Origin: Candidatus Bathyarchaeota archaeon | GTDB lineage: Archaea; Thermoproteota; Bathyarchaeia; 40CM-2-53-6; RBG-13-38-9 | Direction: 5' to 3' | Assembly (NCBI GenBank): GCA_007050885.1 | Contig: SMYQ01000051.1 | Coordinates: 1 to 6,739, forward strand | DNA: 6,739 bases | Shown here: one piece after another, positions 1 to 6,009 of the stretch | How the letters are laid out: each line of letters begins with the position of its first letter | How positions within the stretch are numbered: the stretch's first letter is position 1 | Notes under the pieces: model-generated | Database searches by the model: none | Told to the model about the DNA's origin: nothing | What the model saw: the letters and a program-made list of their open reading frames with translations, nothing else | Translations under genes and position numbers: made by a program

Positions 1-821
1 GAATCAATTGCTTTAACTGTAAAATCAAAGAGACCTTTAGAGGTACCGCCGGTTATAACAAGTAAGTCAATCTTTTCAAGTGATTCGCTAATCTTTTTCC
101 TTAGATGTTCATAATCATCTTTAACCAAGCCTAACAGTACAGGTTCAGCTCCAATATCAATAGTCATTGCTGCTAGGACAAGACTATTAATTTCTATGAT
201 CTTTCCCTCTTTATTATTGGAATCTAAAGATGTGAGCTCATTTCCTGTAGAAAGGATCCCAACTTTCGGTTTTTTAAATACTTCAACCGATCTGATCCTG
301 AGGGCTCCTAGCATACCGATATCTTGTGGTTTCAGTTTCATTCCTTTTTTTAATATTTGTTCTCCTTGTTTGACATCTTCTCCTTTCCAAGATACATCTT
401 CACCTGGAGGTACGGATTTGCATATTTGGATCATATCAGGCTGAATCTTATCTGTATATTCTACCATGACAACGGCATTCGATCCTTTTGGTATTGGAGC
501 TCCAGTGGGAACATAAGTCGCCTCACCAGAAGTAATGGTGAATTCCGAATTAGCAGTTCTGGATTTCAACCTAAGAAGTATTGGATTGCTTGGTGATGAA
601 TTGAATGTGTCTGTGGCAGATACTGCGTAGCCATCTACAGCAGATTGATTATTCTGAGGAAGATCATATTTTGCTTTAACATTGTATGCGAGAACTCTAT
701 TAAGAGAACTTTTGATTGGTAGAATTTCAGAATCAAGAATATTCATTCTAATTGATCCGTAAAGCATCTCCAAAGCTTGATCAATTTTTACCATCTCACG
801 AGATTTTATGTGTGATTTCAT
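1..821 (-). CDS. moeA: Molybdopterin molybdenumtransferase MoeA, partial (C-terminus outside window)
   Basis: MoeA inserts molybdate (or tungstate in many archaea) into adenylylated molybdopterin, the last step of Mo/W cofactor synthesis in the cytoplasm. Reading leftwards from the ATG at 821, about 273 codons are open with no stop. Visible family motifs are QSAVDGYAV (residues 59-67, with the conserved Asp63), PTGAPIPKGSNAVVMVE (105-121), the paired GEDV segments near 140-150, STGNEL (191-196), INS (211-213) and GGTSKGLFDFT (258-268, with Asp266). Family members are about 400 residues, so the end of the pterin-binding domain and domain IV lie beyond base 1. An in-frame TAA lies upstream and ATG 821 is the first ATG after it; Met10 is a possible later start. 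Only a weak purine-rich AAGGGA precedes it. It sits 97 bases behind the oxidoreductase gene on the same strand, so it probably supplies that enzyme's cofactor. The family call is firm; metal preference (Mo or W) cannot be read from the sequence. Confidence 0.93.
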   Translation of the reverse strand, partial: MKSHIKSREMVKIDQALEMLYGSIRMNILDSEILPIKSSLNRVLAYNVKAKYDLPQNNQSAVDGYAVSATDTFNSSPSNPILLRLKSRTANSEFTITSGEATYVPTGAPIPKGSNAVVMVEYTDKIQPDMIQICKSVPPGEDVSWKGEDVKQGEQILKKGMKLKPQDIGMLGALRIRSVEVFKKPKVGILSTGNELTSLDSNNKEGKIIEINSLVLAAMTIDIGAEPVLLGLVKDDYEHLRKKISESLEKIDLLVITGGTSKGLFDFTVKAID

Positions 822-918
822 GTTGAATTCTTTTTCCCTTCCATGGTCGAATTTGTTTTGTGTAGATGCTTATGTTTCTTAGTTTGATTTGTATCGTATC
901 GTCCATAGATAGTATGTG

Positions 919-2775
919 CTAGTTATTTAATCGAGGAATTGTGAACGATAGATCCAACTCCTTTAATTTTTCTTCTTTTGGGATCCCTTTTTCAGTCCAC
1001 CCTCTTTCTTCATAATATTTTTTAAGCATCAATTCGAGTTCCACAATTTGTCCTTTACTTCCACCATCGTTAAGAGGTTCTTCTAGAAATCTTTTCGGAA
1101 GTGTATCATCTGATTTAGTAGCCCCACAAGTTATGTTAAACACTCTTTTCAAATTGTAAGTTCTTTCACCAACTTTTAGAAATTCATCTAATCTCATATC
1201 CCAACCTGCAACCATGTTTAACATTGAAAGGACTGAAGCAGGTGGGAGAAAGGCGAACTTACACATAATTAAGGAGTCCATTATATCATGCCAGTTTTGG
1301 ACTGCGATTACTGGAAAAGCTTTGTCGTCAGTAGTGAAACGTTCATATCTCTTGTGGATACCGAGGTCTGGTATCCTCTCTCCTTGTTCGATATGATAGA
1401 CTAGACCTCTAAGATGACATGCTCCTCTGTGAGATGTTGCATATTGTAGTCCCAACCCTTTGAATGCTCTAGGATCGTGCATAGGTATTTCCAAACCTTT
1501 TACATGAAGGGCAAATTCTTCCGCTTCTTTATCAATTTCTTTTGCAGCTCGTTTGACGCCTTTCGCTAGAATTTCGCCGAATCCTTTTGTCTTTCCAATT
1601 TGGTGTAGTGTGTTGATTATGGCATCGCCGTTACCCCATTCCAATGCAATGCCTTCTGTATTTTCTTTGGAGATCAAATGTTTTTCGTAGCATTCCATTG
1701 CGAAAGCTATCATGCTTCCAGAAGATATTGTGTCCATTCCATATCTATTACACAGCTCGTTACCAGAGGCAATGATGTTCAGGTCATCATTAAGACAAAG
1801 TGCTCCTAAGGAGGCGCATGTCTCATATTCTGGGCCTGATCCTTCTTCTCTTGTACCTGATTCATCTCCAGTTATGTGTCTCCCACATGCTATGATACAT
1901 CGATAGCATGCCCATTGTTTCTTTAGAATAGATTTTGCCATGGCTTCACCACTGATTTTTTCTATGCCCTCTGTCCAAGAACCTTTGTTGAAATATTTTA
2001 TCGGGACATCTCCATATTCGTGCATCATGGTCATAATTCCATCAGTGCCATAAGAGGAGTATATTTGGGCAGTTGGATGAGATCTTATTGTTACATAGAT
2101 TCTTCGAAGAAATTCTTTTAACATTTCATCTCTGGCAGCTGGGATTACATTAATTTTCGTTCCTCTAACAGCTATTGCTTTGAGATTCTTGGATCCCATA
2201 ACCGTTCCAACACCGCATCTGCCTGCGGCACGTCCTGAGTCGTTCATGATTGATGCGAATAGGACACCGTTCTCTCCAGCTTGACCAATTGATGCAACCT
2301 TAAGGGATTGATCTTTTAATTCATCTTTGAGATATTTTTCTGTTTGATATGTGTCTGCTCCCCACAATTTTGAAGCATTTCTTAATTCTATTTTACCATC
2401 GATTATTGATAGATATACTGGGCTATCAGACCTTCCTTTGATAACTATTCCGTCATACCCGGAGAATTTTAATTCTGGACCCCAAAATCCAGCAGCATGT
2501 GATTCTGCCCATAAACCTGTAAGCGGAGATTTTGTACATACACAATATCTTCCACAAGATGGAGAAGCGGTTCCTGTTAATGGTCCAGTCATGAATAATA
2601 AAATGTTTTCAGGAGATAGTGGATCGACTGATGGATCTAATTCATCAAAAATTATTTTGGCCGCTAAGCCACTTCCACCAATATATTCTTTTAAATCATA
2701 CCTATCAAGGTTCTCAGTAAATATTCTTGATTCGGTGAGATTTACTCGAATTAGCTTGTTTATATGTCCGAACAT
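919..2775 (-). CDS. aor: Aldehyde:ferredoxin oxidoreductase family tungsten/molybdenum enzyme
   Basis: Members of this family oxidise aldehydes to carboxylic acids with ferredoxin as electron acceptor, using a bis-pterin tungsten (sometimes Mo) centre and one [4Fe-4S] cluster. The 618 residues match the usual length of about 600-620. The N-terminal pterin domain shows the GGSGLAAK turn (33-40), GR at 75-76 followed by TKSPLTG (81-87), and GRAAGRCGVGTVMGSKN (181-197). The cluster cysteines are the CxxCxxxC at 290, 293 and 297 plus Cys505. GPEYET (314-319) and RGACH (449-453) are where the active-site Glu and His of Pyrococcus AOR are expected. The first pterin motif reads NRYGMD (343-348); the second reads DSLIMC (500-505), where the more common form is DxxGLC, so a glycine is replaced by isoleucine. 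ATG 2775 is 13 bases after the aldolase stop, with only a weak GACGGT in front; translational coupling is likely. No ferredoxin-like small subunit gene is present, which suggests a stand-alone homo-oligomer. Substrate is unknown. A BamB-type role in benzoyl-CoA reduction is less likely because no partner genes are seen. Confidence 0.95.
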   Translation of the reverse strand: MFGHINKLIRVNLTESRIFTENLDRYDLKEYIGGSGLAAKIIFDELDPSVDPLSPENILLFMTGPLTGTASPSCGRYCVCTKSPLTGLWAESHAAGFWGPELKFSGYDGIVIKGRSDSPVYLSIIDGKIELRNASKLWGADTYQTEKYLKDELKDQSLKVASIGQAGENGVLFASIMNDSGRAAGRCGVGTVMGSKNLKAIAVRGTKINVIPAARDEMLKEFLRRIYVTIRSHPTAQIYSSYGTDGIMTMMHEYGDVPIKYFNKGSWTEGIEKISGEAMAKSILKKQWACYRCIIACGRHITGDESGTREEGSGPEYETCASLGALCLNDDLNIIASGNELCNRYGMDTISSGSMIAFAMECYEKHLISKENTEGIALEWGNGDAIINTLHQIGKTKGFGEILAKGVKRAAKEIDKEAEEFALHVKGLEIPMHDPRAFKGLGLQYATSHRGACHLRGLVYHIEQGERIPDLGIHKRYERFTTDDKAFPVIAVQNWHDIMDSLIMCKFAFLPPASVLSMLNMVAGWDMRLDEFLKVGERTYNLKRVFNITCGATKSDDTLPKRFLEEPLNDGGSKGQIVELELMLKKYYEERGWTEKGIPKEEKLKELDLSFTIPRLNN

Positions 2776-2788
2776 TGATTGAATACCG

Positions 2789-3439
2789 TCATATTTTATA
2801 GAGTTTCTTAATCAGCTCTATTTGGTCTGAAGGGATCTCCTTGGGAGAGCCAAAAGTGTTTGCGACAAAAGTCATTATGGCTACTTCTTCAAGAATCTCT
2901 ACAGTAGATAGGGCTTCGATAAGATCAAAACCAACAGTTATGACCCCATGGTTTTGAAGGATCACTGCCCTTTTACCGAGTATGGCATCGCCTACTTGAT
3001 TGCCCAATTCCTCTGTTCCTGGATATTTGAAGGGTAAAATTGGTACATCCGCCAGTATAGTTGCAGCTTCAAATGTGATCGGTCGAAGTTTCACATTGGC
3101 CAATGCAAGACCCATAGTGAAAGGACTATGAGTGTGTAATATTGCGTTAACATCGGTTCTCTTCTTATAAATTGCAGTGTGAAAATACCATTCAATTGAT
3201 GGTTTGAACATTCCTTCAATAACTTTACCCTCTAAATCTATGTTTACTAAATCTGAAGGATTAAGGTCTGGCTTGTAAAGTCCACTAGGAGTAATCCATG
3301 CCTTTTCTTCTCCCATTTGTCGGGCACTTGCGTTTCCGCCTACACCTGTCATAAGGCCTCTACTATGAAGGGATTTCATGCACTCTATAATCTGTTTTTT
3401 CAGATTTTCTTCATCCAGATTGATGCCCATGTTATTCAC
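2789..3439 (-). CDS. Class II aldolase/adducin family protein, FucA-like
   Basis: This is a zinc-dependent class II aldolase of the L-fuculose-phosphate aldolase fold, which cleaves sugar phosphates into DHAP and an aldehyde such as lactaldehyde or glycolaldehyde (or runs in reverse). The 216 residues fit the family length. Visible motifs are GVGGNASAR (32-40, phosphate-binding loop), TPSG (50-53), PSIEWYFH (80-87, with Glu83 matching the catalytic Glu of E. coli FucA), HTHS (102-105) and NHGV (163-166); His102, His104 and His164 are the expected zinc ligands. The frame opens with GTG at 3439; an in-frame ATG at 3430 gives a protein three residues shorter, with GTGA five bases before it, and may be the real start. 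It is first in a leftward run with the oxidoreductase (13-base gap) and moeA. Archaeal relatives include Methanocaldococcus MJ1418, linked to lactaldehyde supply for F420, but specificity within the family cannot be predicted reliably. Related decarboxylases or dehydratases of the same fold remain possible. Confidence 0.92.
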   Translation of the reverse strand: MNNMGINLDEENLKKQIIECMKSLHSRGLMTGVGGNASARQMGEEKAWITPSGLYKPDLNPSDLVNIDLEGKVIEGMFKPSIEWYFHTAIYKKRTDVNAILHTHSPFTMGLALANVKLRPITFEAATILADVPILPFKYPGTEELGNQVGDAILGKRAVILQNHGVITVGFDLIEALSTVEILEEVAIMTFVANTFGSPKEIPSDQIELIKKLYKI

Positions 3440-3454
3440 GAACTAACTTCTCAT

Positions 3455-3480
3455 TAGTGTTTATTACTAGGTAAATTAGT
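3455..3480 (-). promoter_or_regulatory. Candidate promoter of the aldolase operon
   Basis: Reading the minus strand, an AT-rich TAATAA (3466-3461) lies 22-27 bases before the GTG at 3439, the distance expected for an archaeal TATA box serving a leaderless or short-leader transcript. It is flanked by short TTAGT/ACTAG elements in inverted and direct orientation. The box is a poor match to the canonical archaeal sequence, so this is tentative. Confidence 0.25.
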
Positions 3481-3544
3481 TTCACTTTACAAATCTTCCA
3501 TATCAATTTATGTCGGAATATTATCGATAGATTGAAATTCTCCT

Positions 3545-3552
3545 CTTTATTC
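3545..3552 (+). promoter_or_regulatory. Candidate TATA box for the thiolase-DUF35 operon
   Basis: CTTTATTC is centred about 23 bases upstream of the TTG at 3571, consistent with an archaeal TATA box driving a leaderless transcript. No Shine-Dalgarno sequence is visible before the TTG, which fits leaderless translation. An in-frame TAA at 3553-3555 prevents any earlier start. Confidence 0.3.
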
Positions 3553-3570
3553 TAACAGAGTCGATTCGCT

Positions 3571-4746
3571 TTGATTGAAAAACCTTTGGCTGCAATAGTC
3601 TCTGCTGGCCTTTCAAAATTTGGAAAATTAGATGGTCTTTCTGCTAGAGAAATTTTTACTTATGCCGCAAAAGAAGCGTTCGATAAATGTCCAAATCTTG
3701 ATCCAAGGAAAGATGTCAAGGGATTATATCTAGGTCACATGACAGAATCTGCAGAACATCAAGGTCATACCGGACCTCTGGTTGCAGATTGGATAGGGCT
3801 CAATCCTATGCCTGCTGTAAGGTTTGAAAACGCATGCGCGTCATCTGGTGTAGCTTTAAGATGTGGTATTCAAGCAATTAAATCGGGATTAGCCGATGTG
3901 ATTATGGTCGGTGGTGTTGAGAAACTAACACATTTAGCAACCTCTGATGCAACAGAATATCTTGCTCTTTCATCGGATAACTTTTTTGAACAATGGCATG
4001 GATTTACATTCCCGGGATTATTTGCTTTGATAGCAAGAGCCCATATGCATGAATATGATACAACAGCAGAGCAATTAGCTACAATTGCAGTGAAAAATCA
4101 TCATAATGGTTCATTAAATCCAAAAGCCCAGATGCAAAAAGAAATTACTATCGAACAAGCGATGACATCGAGAGTAGTCGCTTCACCATTGAAACTCTTC
4201 GACTGTTCTCTAATTTCAGATGGTGCATCATGTGTGATCCTTACAAACCCCGAGTTGGCAAAGAAATTTTCTGATAATCCCATATACATAAAGGGAAGTG
4301 GTCAAGCAAGCGATACCATTGGACTTTATGAAAGAGATGATCTAACTTCACTAAATGCTGTATCCTTAGCTTCACGAGATGCTTACGAAATGTCTGGAAT
4401 GAAACCAAAAGATATTGATGTTGCCGAGGTTCACGATTGTTTTACAATTGCAGAGTTAATTATCAGCGAGGACGTTGGATTCTGTAAGAAAGGTGATGGT
4501 GGCAAACTAGTTCAATCAGGTGCTACTGCAATTGATGGGAACATTCCAATTAATACGAGTGGTGGGTTAAAATCAAAGGGGCATCCAGTGGGTGCAACAG
4601 GTGTAGCTCAAGCATATGAAATATTTTTACAGCTTACAGGACAAGCCGGGGCACGTCAGGTTAATGATGCTGAAATAGGTCTAACTCTGAATCTTGGAGG
4701 ACATGGATCCACGGCTGTAGCCCATGTTTATAGCAACACAATATAG
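3571..4746 (+). CDS. SCP2-type thiolase (acetyl-CoA C-acetyltransferase-like)
   Basis: Thiolases condense two acyl-CoA units or cleave a 3-ketoacyl-CoA; archaeal members commonly make acetoacetyl-CoA for the mevalonate pathway or act in fatty acid breakdown. The 391 residues are full length. The nucleophilic cysteine is Cys89 in ENACASSG (86-93). HDCF (288-291) is the SCP2-thiolase motif whose Cys290 is the expected acid/base. GGLKSKGHPVGATG (331-344) carries the conserved His338, and NLGGHGST (374-381) forms the C-terminal glycine loop. The N-terminus (AAIVSAGLSKFGK) is typical, which supports the TTG start at 3571; an in-frame TAA lies 15 bases upstream and there is no ATG in between. DUF35 follows after 39 bases on the same strand. 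In methanogens thiolase, DUF35 and HMG-CoA synthase form one complex; the synthase is missing here. Because Cys89 is intact, this is not an Ltp2-like retro-aldolase, which lacks that cysteine. Substrate chain length is unknown. Confidence 0.94.
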   Translation: MIEKPLAAIVSAGLSKFGKLDGLSAREIFTYAAKEAFDKCPNLDPRKDVKGLYLGHMTESAEHQGHTGPLVADWIGLNPMPAVRFENACASSGVALRCGIQAIKSGLADVIMVGGVEKLTHLATSDATEYLALSSDNFFEQWHGFTFPGLFALIARAHMHEYDTTAEQLATIAVKNHHNGSLNPKAQMQKEITIEQAMTSRVVASPLKLFDCSLISDGASCVILTNPELAKKFSDNPIYIKGSGQASDTIGLYERDDLTSLNAVSLASRDAYEMSGMKPKDIDVAEVHDCFTIAELIISEDVGFCKKGDGGKLVQSGATAIDGNIPINTSGGLKSKGHPVGATGVAQAYEIFLQLTGQAGARQVNDAEIGLTLNLGGHGSTAVAHVYSNTI

Positions 4747-4767
4747 ACACAAGATGCCAATTAGATG

Positions 4768-4775
4768 AAAAGGAG
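4768..4775 (+). promoter_or_regulatory. Shine-Dalgarno sequence fixing the TTG start of the DUF35 gene
   Basis: AAAAGGAG lies 10 bases before the TTG at 4786. It is one of the clearest ribosome binding sites in the window and supports a TTG start. The ATGs nearby (4754 and 4765) lead to stops within a few codons. Confidence 0.6.
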
Positions 4776-4785
4776 TTAAAATAGT

Positions 4786-5226
4786 TTGGAAGAAATTACC
4801 CTTGACCGAGATGAAAGAGGAGAGATTCTGCCGACTATCCAGAATTTCTATAGATTCTGTGGACACGGAAGACTAATGGCGTTAAAATGTATAGAATGCA
4901 AAAAATTACTAATCCCGCCGAGAATTATTTGTCCCAATTGTTCGTCTTCTAGATTCAAATGGATCCAATTAAGTGGCAAGGGAAAATTACGTACTTTCTC
5001 TTTTATTCACATAGCTCCGAAACAGTTCAGTTCACACGCTCCCTACATAATTGGGATAGTGAAACTCGAAGAAGGTTTGTCTTTATCTGGTCGAATAATA
5101 GTTGACAAAGATGTAAAACTTGAGATAGGAATGGATCTAACAGTTGAATTTGAAGATGTAGTATCTACAGGGTGGCCACAATGGCCGAGATACTATTTTA
5201 GATTAGCTAAATTAATCGAACAGTAA
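4786..5226 (+). CDS. DUF35 zinc-ribbon/OB-fold protein, thiolase partner
   Basis: DUF35 proteins bind a thiolase and in archaea bridge it to HMG-CoA synthase, where the OB-fold is thought to hold the CoA pantetheine arm so the intermediate passes between active sites. The 146 residues show an N-terminal helix (about 15-30, FYRFCGHGRL), a rubredoxin-like zinc ribbon with Cys35, Cys38, Cys49 and Cys52, then the OB-fold (about 60-146) with SGKGKLRTFSFIH (63-75), YIIGIVKLEEG (87-97) and a final EFEDV (121-125). Start is TTG 4786, backed by a good Shine-Dalgarno sequence. The gap to the thiolase is 39 bases, so co-transcription is very likely. It is convergent with the next gene, 57 bases away. 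It has no catalytic residues of its own that can be seen. Which acyl-CoA enzyme besides the thiolase it contacts is unknown. Confidence 0.93.
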   Translation: MEEITLDRDERGEILPTIQNFYRFCGHGRLMALKCIECKKLLIPPRIICPNCSSSRFKWIQLSGKGKLRTFSFIHIAPKQFSSHAPYIIGIVKLEEGLSLSGRIIVDKDVKLEIGMDLTVEFEDVVSTGWPQWPRYYFRLAKLIEQ

Positions 5227-5240
5227 ATATGTAATTGCAA

Positions 5241-5276
5241 GTCAGTTGAAAGTCATAACATGCTGACCTAATTTTT
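5241..5276 (+). terminator. Possible terminator between convergent genes
   Basis: GTCAG (5241-5245) can pair with CTGAC (5263-5267) across a 17-base loop, followed by CTAATTTTT and further T-rich sequence. The stem is short. Archaeal termination mainly needs the T-rich run, so the tract at 5272-5276 may matter more than the hairpin. On the minus strand the same spacer offers TTTT at 5280-5277, so it could serve both genes. Confidence 0.35.
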
Positions 5277-5283
5277 AAAATCT

Positions 5284-5907
5284 TTATTGCCCAGATCTAG
5301 GTTTGCCCAAGTAACGGCCGCATCTATCACAATAGATGGAATCTGGAGGGATCTCCTCTTTGCAATGGATGCAGACTCTTTTCGGTGGTTCGGTTGGTCT
5401 AGACTCAGTTACAGGTGATGCAGCTGGAGATGATACTGTTTGTTCAATTGAAGGTTTCTGAGGAGGAGGTTCAACAGGTCTAGGTCTAGATGTTGGAGGT
5501 TCAATAATTATGGGTTCGACGGGTGGAGGGCGAGCTTCGGTTGTTTTCGGTTCAGCCTCTAGAGGTTCCTCAAGGTGTCCAATCATCTTATACTTCATTA
5601 ATTGAATTTCGATCGTCCTGACTTTAGTTTCAAATTCTTGCTTGCTTATCTTTCCCGAAAGATATTGTTTTGAAGTGTTTTCTAATTCTATTTGAAGCTG
5701 TTCTAGTTTCCGAGTATCAGTATCAGTCATCTCAAGCGGTTGGGGTCTGACTTCATGTGGTCTCAACATTATTTGTTTTTGTCGTAATCGTTTTTTACGT
5801 CTCCTGAAAAGCATTTCACCTAAAATAATAACTATAACAACTGCAACGAAGGGCAATATTATTAATAGCATCTGCCCTGATGGCATGCTAATTTGTGCTA
5901 TTACCAA
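5284..5907 (-). CDS. Membrane-anchored SHOCT-like protein with C-terminal zinc ribbon, function unknown
   Basis: No characterised family is recognised. The 207 residues have a clear layout: one transmembrane helix (about 13-32, a run of Leu, Ile and Val), a basic cluster RRRKKRLRQK (35-44) that predicts the rest of the protein is cytoplasmic, a helical SHOCT-like segment (65-107, with YLSGKISKQEFETKV at 82-96), a proline/glutamate-rich linker (113-176) and a zinc ribbon with Cys179, Cys182, Cys193 and Cys196. The linker contains IEPP and VEPP repeats ten residues apart; in DNA, GGAGGTTCAA occurs twice 30 bases apart (5465 and 5495). The start chosen is TTG 5907, because AGAAGGA sits eight bases before it; ATG 5886 has no such site. 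It lies 102 bases behind the coiled-coil gene on the same strand. The design suggests a membrane-tethered adaptor or regulator presenting a zinc ribbon at the end of a flexible arm. That role is inference only. Confidence 0.8.
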   Translation of the reverse strand: MVIAQISMPSGQMLLIILPFVAVVIVIILGEMLFRRRKKRLRQKQIMLRPHEVRPQPLEMTDTDTRKLEQLQIELENTSKQYLSGKISKQEFETKVRTIEIQLMKYKMIGHLEEPLEAEPKTTEARPPPVEPIIIEPPTSRPRPVEPPPQKPSIEQTVSSPAASPVTESRPTEPPKRVCIHCKEEIPPDSIYCDRCGRYLGKPRSGQ

Positions 5908-5911
5908 TTCG

Positions 5912-5954
5912 CATTCCTTCTGAAGATATTTGTGAAGATCTTCCAGATGGAATG
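5912..5954 (-). promoter_or_regulatory. Imperfect hairpin burying the ribosome binding site of the membrane zinc-ribbon gene
   Basis: On the minus strand RNA, CAUUCC (5954-5949) pairs with GGAAUG (5917-5912), UCUG (5947-5944) with CAGA (5922-5919), and AAGAU (5942-5938) with AUCUU (5927-5923). This gives 15 base pairs with one A/A mismatch, one bulged G and a 10-base loop. The 3' arm contains AGAAGGA, the Shine-Dalgarno sequence of the TTG start at 5907. In the folded form ribosome access would be blocked, so this may be a translational switch or an attenuator. A palindrome GAAGATCTTC (5934-5943) could form a competing small fold. Confidence 0.45.
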
Positions 5955-6009
5955 TAGAAGCTGATGTATGTGAGGGCCGAGATAACTGGACATTTCTTTA
6001 TCAATCTAA

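Noticed and set aside
196..596. Two overlapping plus-strand open frames
   Set aside because: Both are antisense to moeA, whose reading frame carries all the conserved motifs.
919..2775. Oxidoreductase as BamB of a benzoyl-CoA reductase
   Set aside because: No Bam partner subunits or ferredoxin-like small subunit are nearby, and the neighbours point to aldehyde chemistry.
2351..2782. Plus-strand open frame of 143 codons
   Set aside because: It lies wholly opposite the N-terminal part of the oxidoreductase gene, whose motifs are clear, and its product shows no family features or ribosome binding site.
4101..4866. Short minus-strand open frames of about 60 codons
   Set aside because: They are antisense to the thiolase gene and its junction with DUF35, with no recognisable features.
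3571..5226. Thiolase-DUF35 as a steroid-type retro-aldolase (Ltp2-like)
   Set aside because: Those enzymes lack the nucleophilic cysteine; here Cys89, the HDCF motif and His338 are all present.
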